Positions 40,196 to 52,284 of a DNA stretch of 64,000 bases are shown here, piece by piece. The position numbers were made by a program, and so were the translations under genes. The DNA comes from Paroedura picta (Eukaryota > Chordata > Lepidosauria > Squamata > Gekkonidae): assembly GCF_049243985.1 (NCBI RefSeq), contig NC_135386.1, positions 18,816,202 through 18,880,201 on the forward strand, read 5' to 3'. Position 1 is the stretch's first letter; every line of letters begins with the position of its first letter. The notes beneath the pieces were generated by a model. The model was not told the origin of the DNA, did no database searches, and saw only the letters and a program-made list of their open reading frames with translations.

Positions 40196-42511
40196 ATTGC
40201 AGCAGAAGGCCCTGTGAGACCTTCGCACCACCAAGAAATTAAAAAGGGGTACTAAAAAGCTGCCTAAAGGGATCCCGTCACTAGCAAGTACAATCTCTGT
40301 CACGCATGGAAAAGAACAGAAGAGAGCACGCAGAGTGTGTGTTTTCGCGTGGGAGTTTAAATACCTCTCTTGAACGTTCTCCTCCATGGCACAGTTCATT
40401 CAATTCAGCTGCACACGAGAGCCATCAAGTCCTTGGCTGATTTCACATCCTGGCTATCAAACCTCAGTTATAAATATCTTGTAATGGTCTTAGCAACAGT
40501 TACCTACAATCCTCCTGATGACAGAATTCTGCTTTCCCCGCATCGGGTGCAGCCAGAACTCAGAGCTGGTTTCATGACTTCATTTGCTTTAACGCACAAA
40601 TGAAAACATACTACAAGGCTCAACAGAACTGGATTTATACTCGCAAATTAAATGAATGGGCGTATTCATTCGGATGTTCAGCAGTAGCCCACAACACCTA
40701 AAAAGAAGGCCCAGGGAGGGTCATTTGGGGCTGTGCGGAATACTGTTCTCAGCACTCTGATGCAACCTGATTGGTGATGAGAGACAAGAGCTGGGTGTCC
40801 TTTCAGACTGGCTTCCAGAGACGTGGCTGGGGGGGGGGGGCACTAGATAGGTCACTGGGATCTGTGATGGACTGGATGAGGATATGTAAAAGTGAAACAG
40901 ATGTTCACTGGGAGCTACAGAATCTGTGTGCCATTAACAGATGTGCAGCAAACAGAAATTCAACAGGTGGACCATTCCCCTCGCAGAAACACACAGGTAT
41001 TCGGGAATGAATACATAGCTTGAATTCTAAAAGGAAGATAACCCTGTCTCTTACTAGAAATGCACAGGACAGAAGTCACATAATGCTCTCACACATGTAG
41101 GCTGCATTCACATATCACAATTAACCCTAATTAAACATCACCTTCCACCTTGACTGAATGCCTCTCATTTGACCATGTCCCAATTTGCCATTGTGGCAGA
41201 ATGCAGGTGTATCAGCCAGCTGGGATTCCAAACTAAGGTTTAACCAAGCTGCGAGGGCATCCTTATGTCTGAGCACACCTAGGATGCCAGATGTTACTAG
41301 TTTTGCACTTGGGTTCTTGGTTTGCAAATGCTTTTGCCAGCACACCTGGAAGTAGCACAGGCTGCTAGCTGCACAACTCTGAGAAACTCTGGAGATGCGG
41401 AAAGGGACAGAAAGGTGAATGGATGGGACAACATGGTAATATTTTTCTGTTATTAAGTGTTTTTCTGGTTTCCCCACACCTATGAAACCCCTTTCATCTA
41501 ACGGGTTCAAGAACTTTTAAATATGCAAGGAGGGTGTGAATAGAGCAGGCCTTTCTCCAGAACTACTAGTTGATTTCTAAAAAAACCAAAGAATTACTAG
41601 ATGGCAGGTAGTGATCCTGGAGCCTCCTGCAGACATAGCCAATAACCTCCCCCTAGGTTGTGGATCTTCCCAGAGGTTTCCGATCTTTTTCAGAATTAAT
41701 CTGCCCACAAAGCAATACTTCCCCCCCACACACACACACACAGAGTCCTCCCACAATATTCTGAGAAGAGCCCCTCCCAAACTATCAGGATGCATTTGCT
41801 GCCAGGGCCGCTGCTCCTGTCCCAACCAAGTTCTGAGAGGCCAATCAATCAACGGGAGTTCGGAAGTGGTGCTGTAATTGGCAGCTGTTGCTGCCTGTCG
41901 CTGCACATTTAAGCCCATTAGGCCCAGGCTCCTGGAGGCTGAAATTGCAGGCATGAGGCAATGCTTCTATGAATACAGCAAGCCCTACACAGCAGATCTG
42001 CAAAGCATGCCTCTGGATAAGGAATTCAGGCTGATTCTGCTGGAGAGAAGCAGGGCGCAGCCAGGACTATAACATTCCTGGCCTACCTGCGTAATCACGG
42101 GAAACGTCACATGGGGTTCTTCTGTCACCACATTGAGCAGGTAGCGCCACAATTGTAGGTCTGCCTAGACACACCACCGTGGCGTGTGATGCATCACCAA
42201 AGTGCCTTCTGCTTATGCTGGGAGAGGGCGCAACTCCAACTGAACGCAAGCATCGCTCTCTCACACAACACGACATTTCATCCAGCGAAGGTCCGTGTGA
42301 GACAGGGCTGCCTTCTCCAGACGGAAACACGGCAATGACCCTGCCAATCCTAGACATTCTGGCCAATGTAAAGGTACACTAAGAACGCATGCACCTGGAG
42401 GGCTGCAAGGGGTAATCAATAGAAACGCTGGAATAATGAACCTTAGTCGGTTCTGATTATCCCGTAAGCTCACATCAGTTTATCACACTTTCCCCTCCAG
42501 ATCCTCAAAAG

Positions 42512-42605
42512 CAGGGGTAGTCCACCTGTGGTCCTCCAGATGTTCATGGGCTCGTGGGAATTGTAGTCCATGAACATCTGGAGGACCACAGGTGGACTAC
42601 CCCTG
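42512..42605. mobile_element. Palindromic hAT-type MITE with perfect 8-bp target duplication
   Basis: The 94-bp element folds back almost fully. The arms of about 37 bp beginning caggggtagtccacctgtgg are identical inverted. The target duplication ctcaaaag occurs at 42504-42511 and 42606-42613. Identical arms and an intact duplication suggest a fairly young insertion. Confidence 0.9.
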
Positions 42606-43462
42606 CTCAAAAGGATACTTCTATGAAGGTGTTTAAAACATGCAAATTTAAATTAATTTATTCTGACAGAGATGATCGGTTGAATAAAAACAATTAATTG
42701 GCAGTTAGGATGGTTTTACGGCAGAGAAAATGTGATGAAACCCCCCTGGCCAAATTGACAGTTTTATGGTATTCCTCCTCCCTTGTGGTGAATTTTGCCA
42801 GAACGTCCCCTAATGATTTTAAGATGTTACACGGGCAAGTTACAAGCTATCGGAAAGTAGCGGACAAAGCCAGTGAGGACCCTGTGGGGATTCTGAAATG
42901 AAACAGATTATTCTGGAGACAATAAACTAACTCCCTGGATTAATCATCCATCACACTGGAAACTATCTAAATTGCTTCCACTTTTGTTGTTCCTACATGT
43001 ATTTGTAGGATCAGATTATTACAGTGCTCAATCAGTGGCACTCTCTCTGTGTGAGTGTGTGTGTGGTTTTACCTACTATTAACACTTAGTTAATCACCAA
43101 CTATTTGACTGGTGCTCTGCAAATACAAAGTGAAAGGGCCCCTCCCTCAGCTAAACACCTGAGGCGTTTCAAAAGGAGTCCTCCTCCAAGTGGGCTGGTT
43201 TTCAAGGCTATGCCAATTATTTTACAACAGGCCGCACAAAGCGTCTAGATTAGGACACCTCTCTACAAGACTTGATTTGACAATCTGCAACCAAAATATC
43301 CTTTTGAATCAGATGCTCTGCCAGCACAGAAATTATCTGCATGAAACTACCATCGCTCAAAACACCTGTAGGAAAGGCACACATCTGGAAGGAGAGGGTA
43401 GCAAACCAAAGGCTCCAGGAAGAGCCTCAGTTAGACTAAATGATGAAGACGTCCTAACTGAT

Positions 43463-43742
43463 GAGAAGAAGAAGAGTTGGTTCTTATATGCCGCTTTTCC
43501 CTACCCAAAGGAGGCTCAAAGCGGCTTACAGTCCCCTTCCCATTCCTCTCCCCAAGACAGACACCCTGTGAGGTGGGTGGGGCTGAGAGAGCGCTGATAT
43601 CACTGCCCGGTCAGAACAGTTTTATCAGTGCTGTGGCGAGCCCAAGGTCACCCAGCTGGCTGCATGTGGGGGAGTGCAGAATCGAACCTGGCATGCAAGA
43701 TTAGAAGTCCACACTCCTAACCACTACACCGAACTGGCTCTC
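43463..43742 (-). mobile_element. tRNA-derived SINE, full length
   Basis: On the minus strand it begins gagagccagttcggtgtagt. It has an A-box-like TAGTGGTTAGGAGTG, a B-box GGTTCGATTCT (about 43676-43686), a conserved body (cagctgggtgaccttgggct) and a TTCTTCTTCTTC tail. The two spaced pol III boxes identify it as tRNA-derived. It is about 280 bp and lies in CTDSPL2 intron 1. Confidence 0.75.
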
Positions 43743-44779
43743 GCAGTCGCTGTGTCATGTGTTTTCAGGAGATATTTCCTGATTTTTCTTTATGACATCA
43801 TGAGCAAAGTGCTTCTACATCAGATGCCCAATTCTAGCCATGGCCCGTCAGCTCATTCTGATGGTTTTGCAGAGTGGGAAGCCACGAAGGCCGGACTCTC
43901 TGCTGCAGACAGACGCAGAGGTTTCCTGCTCCTGTACACGTGTGCCACAAGCTAGTCACTCACGCAATACTCTACGAGATTCCAGGATAGACGGATGCTG
44001 CTTTCTTTTTTTGGCCATGGAGCTGGAGAGACGCTCAGAGGCAGCTTGCCCTTGCCTGCCTCCGCAGAGACTCCATCCCTGCTTAGCTTCCAAGATCAGA
44101 AGAGATGGGGCTATGCCATGCAGGACAAAACTGTCCCGTCACCCGCAGAAGAGCTGGGAAGCCCCTTAGAAAGTACTTTTGTCATTCGAAGCCACCGTAA
44201 ACATTTGAAAGATGACTGCAATTGCTAATGTTTTGCCCAAATGCTGAACATTCTTTACTTATTTCAGAGACCCAAATCAACTTTTTTCTAAACTCTGCTC
44301 CTGGCCAATAGCGAGTGATTTCCCCTTTGCATCGCTGCCACCAACAGCGATCTTAAATACCCACCAAAAGTGAACAAAGGCCCCCTTATTTTCAAGCATA
44401 TCTTCTAAAGAACATTTGCCCATGCCCAGGGAGCTCCCTGCTCAGGGCAGGCATTTGCTCTTCCCAGGCACAAGAGGCAAGACGATAAAGAGGAAAATTA
44501 AGCCAGCAGCAACAAAATGACTGCCAGGCTGGAAAGGCATCTGCAAGCATCGTATGGCAGACTCACTGTGAAAATGTTCAAGCAGCAGGGCCAAGGAGTT
44601 CAGGAAGTCTAACCTAAAATTCAAATCCGTACATTTAAATCAGTTCCCGTGTACAACCGTTCAGCCAAAAAAGTTAGTCAAATCTTAGATGATGTCTACA
44701 CCAGTGGTTCTCACTGCTGGTGAGTCACAGAATTAGTCTAGCGTTTGGATAACTTTTAAAACGGTTCATCTTCAATCTT

Positions 44780-44860
44780 AATAGATATTAATAGAACCGC
44801 CCTGAGCCCCAGGGGAAGGCGGAATACAAATGTCACAAACAAACAAATAAAATAGCGCAC
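44780..44860 (+). mobile_element. LINE 3' tail
   Basis: aaccgccctgagccccaggg, then aaggcggaatacaaatg and (aaac)n aataaa. It belongs to the same family as the tails at 38595 and 53860. Confidence 0.5.
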
Positions 44861-44885
44861 TTTTTAAAAAGCTGTATGCTTTACA

Positions 44886-45045
44886 GATTCAAATGGGTTG
44901 CTGTGTTGGTCTGAAGCAGCACAACAAAACAAAATCAGAGTCCAGTCAGGCACCTTTAAGGCCAACAAAAGTTTATTCAAGGCGTGAGCTTTAGAGTGCA
45001 TTGTTGGTCTTAAAGGTGCCACTGGACTCTGATTTTATTTTGTAT
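44886..45045. repeat. Fold-back dispersed repeat, best copy
   Basis: Two inverted arms: aaaatcagagtccagtcagg then cacctttaaggccaacaaaa, and ttgttggtcttaaaggtgcc then actggactctgatttt, separated by about 40 bases including gcgtgagctttagagtgca. The outer flank is ggtctgaagcagcacaacaa. About ten related pieces occur in the window. Confidence 0.7.
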
Positions 45046-48000
45046 GTTTTACAGTTGTCATTGCAATAAATATGCATTCACCAGCATTATAAGTTAGGAG
45101 ATTACTATTTTTGCTTGTGTTTTAAAGCCAGAGCAATAACATTTACCCAAAACAATACCACTGTAATTTTTTGGCCTGTAAGATTTATCATCATCAAGGA
45201 CAAAATAAATGTAATTGTTGGGGGAAAAGTGGGCTTTTCGTTTCTGTCCTGTTGGGACCAAGGCCCTCTGGAACAGTGACTGGTGGGACATCAGATATGA
45301 AGGGCTCAGAACCGCAGGTCTCCACTGCAGTGGGAATCCTGCCCCACATGAGGATGATCTCTGCCCCTACAGAGTGTAGACCAATTATTGTCAATGAGAA
45401 TTTTAAGAGAGGTGCCAACCACAGGGGACAAAAACATACTGAAATATCACCTGGTATCAAATTTGTGACAAAGGCTGTGGACCTTTTGGGGGTCCCTGGC
45501 CGTTTTGATCCCTGCCTCGTTTTCCCCATTTGTGAACTACAAATATTTTAACTACCTCATGTGGATTCAGTGACATGATGGGAGCTTTGTATGAAAAGCC
45601 ACGTCAGGAATATTGACAAGGCCTAACCCCATTGTGAAAGTGTTACCAATACCCAAGGGACCCAAGATAACAGGCCACTGCCACAAACAAACAAACAATG
45701 CAAACTGGAACTCCCCATTTCAAGCCTAGGCTGACCCCAGGCTGTATATCTGGAAACTGCCTAGCCCTGGAAGACTTGCTGAGTGCAAGCAGCTAAGCAG
45801 AGAGAGACCTGCAGGTCCAGAAATGTCAGCTCTGACCCCGGACTTACTCTTGCAGAAGTGAAAGGGGCAACACGCTTTTTGCTGCTGCCTCCTTCTCAGC
45901 GTGGACCTCAAAAGAGGGCAGGCAATGTTCCCTTCAAGCACCTAACCATTCAATGAGAGATGGGCTGGGGCACAATCCTTGCCAGCATGAACTGCTGTCT
46001 TGGCTCACAAGCCAAAATAAGCACTTATGAAGAGGGACTTCTTGGCAGCGGGGTTAGAACAGCATCCCGAAAGGGAGCCGTTGGAAAGCCCTGATTTATT
46101 AGCTACCTCTCCCTACCATAGGCAAGAAAGAGATGCTCTCTATGGATAAGATCCACCACATAATCTCCCTGGATATTCTAAAACAGAAGTATAAGCTGAA
46201 TAGAGAGCCACCGAAAGAGCCGAACAAGGGCCACAGACTATGATTATGATTCCAGCCATCCACACCAACCCCTCGCCATGCTGTTATTAGCCTACAAAAA
46301 GACACGCTGACTTTTTTCCTCTGAAGGCTACGAACAGCAGGGGGAAGATTAGCTCCAAAATAATAAAAAGCCCTCGATGTGAGAAACCGACTCCTCCACC
46401 CAAGCACTGATTTTACTAGCATTTTTTAAATTGTGGGATCATGAACATCGCAGACTAAAGAGGCAAGGGAAAAATTGGAAATTTGGGGGACACTGAAGAA
46501 ATCCTCATCTGACGTATTTTTTCTCTTAGGATCAATGAAATACTTAAGACAAGATTTTACGCACTCAAAAAATGTTAATATACGACAGCCTGCAACCATT
46601 GTAAAGGTTAGTCCCTGTTTGTATTGTAGAGAGGCGGTACCATATTTTTAAGGCTTGTTTGTTTACAAGTGACTATTGTGGTGTGAAATCAATACACTGT
46701 CAATACAGAGTAAACTGCTGACAAGTTCAAGATTTCTACATTATAAAGTATCCCAATATTCTGCTTAGTCCTAAGTGACTTTGAGGCTTTTTCTGCCCAA
46801 ATAATACATTTAAGAATGCATTAAATATATAATAATATATTATTAAACTTGTATTTTGCTTGTAGAAAACTAAGGCATTTAAACACATTTCTTAATTATT
46901 CCAAACAAAACAATTTTATACATCTATATAAATAATGTGATTAATGTTGCAAAATTAGTACAATACATTTTGCCTGCTAAGTACATAATTTATTTCAATT
47001 TCTCCCCAAATCTATAGCTTTCTGGAAACTTTACATCCCAGGATCTCAACTGTTTTGTTACTAAACGTTATAATTTTAAGACAAAGGAAAGATAAGTCTT
47101 TGCTTTGTTTTTAAAAGTACCATTATGTAATCCTTAAATCAATTCAAAATGAACGTATGTCCAGGAAATTCTCCTCCTCTTTGAATTTGAGAAAAATGGT
47201 AGGACTGCATCTTTTCCTAGTTGGGAAGACTGCAGATTCAACAGATAACGTGCTTGGATCCTGGCAATGCTAGGAAGAATGCTCAGTAACAATTCAGGAT
47301 GCAAAACATTTAATTCTCCCATTTTTAAGAACTATTTCCAAATAATAAATCAGTGGACTTAAAAAAAAAAGTTTTAACAGCATTATGTGATGCTGTTAAA
47401 TTTTTAACAGTAATTTTTAAGCCAAAACAAACCTGGACAGAAATATATCAAGCAATTAGAGAAGGATGTATTCAAACAAAAACTGATTTACCATTTACTT
47501 TTGGGTGGCAACTCAAGAGTTTATCTGTTTGCCACCAAGGGATCAAGACTATTCCGTTTCATTTAGCGTACCTCAAGTAAACTCTTATTGGCACTCCTCC
47601 CTGGAAGTGCTTGCATGTCTATTTATTTTTATTGCACTGTTAAACAGATCACATATACATTTTATATGGTTTTCAATGTTTTAAAGCCTTCAAAGGAAGA
47701 ACAGAATTTGTTGTAAATAAATTAATTAATGGTAGGAACCTGTAAACTGTAAGGTCAAAATGAGCAGCAGTAAGTATTGGAATGTGAACATAAAATAATA
47801 ACTTTTAAATGTTCCCTGTTTGTGTTAAGGAAAAGGAGTATTATTTACTAATTTGGTGGGTTTTTAAAATTATTTTACAGTTTGCTTATTTTGTGAGCTG
47901 CACTGAGCAGGTCTTTGCAGAAGCAGCACATAAGTTTTCCAAATAATGGATGGCAAAAAAAAAAAAAACACCCATCTTTAATCTTGCTTTGAGATGTATT

Positions 48001-49319
48001 TATAAATATATTTTAAAAGAACAGCTTTAAACAAGCAAAAATTGCTAATATCTCATAGGATAGAGGTTGCCAGAATACTGCATACCAGATACTGGAAAAC
48101 CAAACAAATTTAAGTGTGACCACACATTTAATTAAGGCCACAAGTAGGATCACTTCCTATAGTCAAGTCAAAGATGGGGGACTCAGCTGCAAAAACAGAT
48201 GTCATTCATAATGTACTGGAATGCTCAATATATTAAGTCAAAAGGCCATCACCCCCCCTCTAATATGAGGCCTCTTAACTCTGTGGTTTGTACTCCTATG
48301 AAGCATTATGTTCGATTCATCTTTCTAATCTTTGTGTGTTTGTATTTTCTCCTTGTGGGTTTTATAAATCATTTTTAAAGAAACATTCAGAGCCAAGAAC
48401 TAGGACTTGGGGAGGGGGGAGAAAGACATAAATCAGGGAGCACAACTTTTGAGATCTCATACATAGGTCAGATTTCACAGCAGTAATCTGAAACATCATT
48501 TCCGCCTTTTTGGAGCAACTGTCCATCTTGCATTGACAAGCAGTCAGTTCACCTTTCAGAACTCAACCACACAACATGTTTTACTGCAAGTGCCATCTGA
48601 GAAATGTATTAAAGAGCCCTGCCAACGCCAGGCACCAGCCCACAAACGGCTTTCTTTGGGGACGGTGCTTTGAACTTCCTTTGCCAAGCCAACCCCAACA
48701 TGGAAGGGTCTTCTGCAGTCTCCCATCCTCTTGGAAAACTCCTGTTTGCTTAGCCTTTTAGATGCATAAACATTTAACGCTGTTACCTAAAACTCTGAAG
48801 TCTTCTTTCAAACATCTCACTTCAGCACTTTGGAATGGAAATCTTTTCTGAGCCTTGCTCCCAACATACCAAAGGTTACGCTGCTTGAACTCATGAAGCA
48901 ATAAGGAACCGGCAGACAGAAGGCCTGAAAAGTGGACATCCCATGACGAATTTATGCCAACTGTATACCTATTACATGTATTTATGTATATCGTGCATAC
49001 TTGTTTCACATACTTGTTTTAGCCATAAACCAACCACTCTAAAGGATTTCCAACCATCTAGTGAAGTTTACTGAGAATTGGTGATGAAAAGCGAACATCC
49101 CCAAATCCCCCAAACTCACGCAAGCGAAGCAACCAAGCGGTACATGAGACCCTGGAAGAATGAGCATGCACCATCCTACCACAGTTACAAAATCTGGCCT
49201 CCTAACTGGGCAATGCTGTCAGGCCGTAGTCTGGCTGCGTTTTAACCCCTTGGGGAGCTCCAGGTAGGCTGTGCAGTTCCCACTTCCTAGCTGCATCTGT
49301 ACAACAGCCCTATGAGGTA

Positions 49320-50900
49320 GAGCAGGCGTCCAGCAGCAGCGGCACCTTCTCCTCCTCCTCCTCCAGCAATGGTCTGGCGGGTGCTGCTGGGCGCTGGCTC
49401 TGGTGCACGAGGAGGAGGAGGAGGAGGAGGCGGCGGGTGAGGGTGCAGCGAGGGTCCCAGGGTCTCCTTCTCCCCCCCCCCCCAGGCCCAGGCCCAGGCC
49501 CAGCCCCCGACCTGCTCTTTCGCAGCCCCGGCACCTGGCCGCAGCAGACTCTCCCGGCCGGGGCGGGGCGGGGCGGGGGGCGGCCATGAGCTCACAAAGG
49601 GCCCCCCCCGCCCTCCGCGTGGGGGCGAAGGGTGCCAGCTCCAGGGCGGGAGGCCTGGCCCGCCCGCGCCTCACAACCTCCCTGCGGGGTGGGCCGGAAG
49701 GCGGGGGTGGCCGCCTCTCCCAGTCTCTCTCCCGCCAACTGTTGCTGCCCGCGCAGGGGAGGGGAAGGGAAGGGAAGGGAAGGGAGGGCGCCGCCCCCGG
49801 CCCATGCTCAGAGGCACTCTCGCCCGCCCGCCTCCGTCCGTCCGTCCGTTACCTGCGCGGCGCAGGAGAGGGGGGCGCCCCCCCCGCGGGCCGGGCCCTC
49901 CTTCGCCCGGCGGCTCAGTCCCTCTCTCTCTCTCTGGCTGGGCCGGTCCTCCTTCCGTCCGTCCGTCAGGGAGGGAGGGAGGCGGCGGCGGCGCGTCCCG
50001 CGGGGTAGGCAGGCAGGCGGGCAGGGCAGGGCAGGCCCCGGCCGGGCCCCCGCGTGGGAGCGCAGCAGCAGCAGCAGCAGCACCAGTAGCAGCAGGCCCC
50101 GCCGCCGCCGGGGGGGGGGGGGGCTCGGTCCCCGCCGCTCAGCAGCCCCGGCAGCGGCCAGTCGCCATTTCCCGCCTACCGACCTGCTGCACCGCACGCC
50201 AGGACCCGGATGATGACGCCACGGCCCCGAGGGGAGGGAGGGAGGGAGCGAGCGAGAGGGGCCGGGGGACGCACTGCGCACGCGCGCCCCACACAGCCAG
50301 CCAGCCAGCCAGGCAGGCAAGCAGGGAAGGGCGCCGGCCGCGAAGGGAGGGGGCGGCCCACCCCGCCTGGCGCGCGTACTCCCGCCCGGGGGCCGGCAGC
50401 CCCTCCCTGCCCCTCCCTCCTGCCGCAGACAGGCCCAGCCAGGGGGCACCAGGACCCCTGGAAACACCCCCAGCCCCAGCCCAGTCTGGATGTGCCCGGG
50501 GAGGAGGGCCCTTCATCCGCCGCCGCCGCCGCCGGGGCTCGGGAGGAGGCCCAGGCAATGCAATGCGCTGCGGGACCCCCTCCGCCGCCCCCCCTCCATC
50601 CCAGGCAGGCAGGCCGCCCGCCCAAGGTCACCCCACCCCGCACGCTGCCGGGGCCAGGAGGGGAACCGGCGGGGCTTTCGGCCGGCGCCCTCGAGAGCCC
50701 AGAACAGCCCAGTTCGGTGGAATGTGCACCTCCCGCCCCCCACCCCCGCAAGGCCCGGCCTTCCCCAGGACCTCGGGGAGGCACCTCCCCTGTGCACGCT
50801 TTGCCAAGCTGGATGTTCCAGCACTGGAACTGCAGAGGGGTGGAAAGCAGATCGGGGGGGGGGGGGCAAGGGGGGCTTCTCCAGGGGTCCACAGGGATGA
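49320..50900 (-). promoter_or_regulatory. CTDSPL2: CpG-island promoter region, probably of CTDSPL2
   Basis: About 1.5 kb is very GC- and CpG-rich, with GGAGGA, GGGAA and CCGT tandem tracts, poly(G) runs (50110-50123, 50854-50866), GC boxes, an E2F-like site (50168-50176) and an ATF-like tgacgcca (50213-50220). Long open frames on both strands are composition effects. Confidence 0.65.
49853..50190 (-). other. CTDSPL2: Probable non-coding first exon of CTDSPL2
   Basis: In the minus direction the CpG island contains GCGCAG|gtaacg, a strong donor at 49852-49847, which could splice to the acceptor at 37995. An E2F-like tttcccgcc and a YY1-like gccattt lie at 50164-50176. The 5' limit is a guess; the gene is expected to start here because coding exon 1 has its own acceptor and no promoter. 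Confidence 0.45.
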
Positions 50901-51189
50901 CAATTCAAGTACAACTGCAGTGGCCCATTGGAATCGTAATCCATGCCCTTCCGGGAAGCCACGGTTTGGCCATCCCCGCTCTAGGCAGTGCAGGCAACCT
51001 CGATGCTTAATTTGTCCTCATGAAGTTACAGCAGCAGCTCAGTCAGATCTCTGATTCAGTTCGCAGGTAGCGATTGTCATCACTTGTGTCGGCCCCGCAA
51101 TTCCGCTTTCTGCACTGCTGAAAGCTTAGCTTGATTTAAGACAAGGCAGTGACCAAAACCTCTGTAGGGCAGGGGAGGGGGGCATCGTA

Positions 51190-51262
51190 TTGCTTTATCG
51201 GTTGGACTGCATTTTATATTCTGCAATCCACCTTGAAGCTGAGCAAGAAAAGCTAGCTGTAA
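51190..51262 (+). mobile_element. Diverged LINE 3' tail
   Basis: gcaatccaccttgaagctga followed by gcaagaaaagctagctgtaa resembles the CCGCCTTGAGC-type end. The match is weak. Confidence 0.3.
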
Positions 51263-51429
51263 ATGGTGAGGAAACAGAGCAAAGAGGGAGGGGCATTCTT
51301 TTACAGAAACTCTAATTCAGTGGCATTCTCCCTGGGAAAGAACTCTTGGAGGAGAGTCCATGTGTTTTGTGCAGCACCAAAAAGCAGTGATGGGAGCAGA
51401 GGCATGCATTCATGCTGCAGCTTCACATT

Positions 51430-51850
51430 TCTCATGCTGGATCAGACTAGCGTGGGGCCATTCAGTCCAGGATTCTGTCATCCCACAGTGGCCAACCAGT
51501 TCGTCAGGAGGACCAACAGCAGGGCCTGGAGGCCAAGGCCTCCCCGTGGTGTTGCCTCCTAGCTCCGAATGTGGAACTGAATTCTGCCCCTTGTGGGTCC
51601 TTGTCCTCCTTACCCTTCCCCTGCCCACCATCTTTTTCTAGATTGAAAAGCCCTTTAAGTACTTCCTTGTAGAAAGAACGTTCCAACCCTCTAATTATCC
51701 CGGCTGTCCGCGTCTGTATCGCCCCTTGTCCTGTGAGGTCTTCTTTTGAGAAACAGCGATGAGGACTGTGCACAGGAGTCCAAATGGGGTGTATCACTGC
51801 TCTGTACAAGGGCATCATGATGCAGGCTGATCTGTTCTCAATCCCTTCCC
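51430..51850 (-). mobile_element. CR1-like LINE fragment
   Basis: Reading +, catgctggatcagactagcg, cacagtggccaaccag, ccttgtcctgtgaggtcttc and ctgatctgttctcaatccct are the reverse complement of a CR1-type element common in lizards. It is 5'-truncated. Confidence 0.55.
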
Positions 51851-52143
51851 CAATAAATCACCCTTTGAATGACTCACCAACTCTCCCAGTGCAAATGCAA
51901 CGATACAGGCTACTGCTGTTGGGCATGCTTACTTGGGTATGCATTTGTTCAGAACCTTGAGTGTGGTTTGCGTACTGGAAAGCCATAAACACAAATGAAA
52001 TATAGCTAGGCACCTCCTGCCAGATTATGTTCATCCTCACCAGCTGTGCCTGTAGTTCCATCTGCTGCTCCTAGCATGTTGCCACCTGGGGGGGGGGGGG
52101 GAGAGCAGTTCCTAATCATCTTGAATAAATGACCCCACCCGGG

Positions 52144-52284
52144 ACTTCCAGATAAGCTTTCCAGGGTCCTGCCAGAGAAAATGGGCTAAAGATACATTCC
52201 TGGAAAATAAAAGCCTCTGTGTCCCTTATCAGCCCGGAATGTATTTTTACATTTTACATTTCTCTGGCAGGATCCCTGGGAAGC
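52144..52284. mobile_element. Inverted-repeat element (MITE-like)
   Basis: The left arm contains ccagggtcctgccagagaaa and atacattcc (to 52200). The right arm is its inverse, ggaatgtat (52237-52245) to tctctggcaggatccctggg (52261-52280). The arms are about 60 bp with indels, and no clear target duplication was found. Confidence 0.5.

Larger units (their letters stand above)
37995..49852 (-). other. CTDSPL2: CTDSPL2 first intron (about 11.9 kb)
   Basis: No coding exon was recognised. Contents: a 317-bp hAT-like element (38052), L2-type tails (38600, 44780), a tRNA-derived SINE (43463), a 94-bp palindromic MITE (42512), a fold-back repeat (44886), and a long AT-rich stretch free of recognised repeats at about 46400-49100. 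Confidence 0.55.

Noticed and set aside
41878-42072. A 64-codon open frame with a plausible composition
   Set aside because: No recognisable domain and no flanking exon signals; it is probably unannotated repeat or chance.
43670-43742. A possible tRNA gene on the minus strand
   Set aside because: The A- and B-box sequences belong to a SINE with a conserved body and TTC tail; no cloverleaf acceptor stem closes.
47353-47580. A 75-codon open frame in CTDSPL2 intron 1
   Set aside because: No family was recognised, there is no splice or promoter context, and AT-rich introns give such frames by chance.
49804-51054. A 416-codon open frame (and 200-270-codon frames on both strands) in the CpG island
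   Set aside because: The frames are low complexity, rich in Arg, Pro, Gly and Ala on both strands, with no recognisable domain. Stop-poor GC-rich composition explains them.
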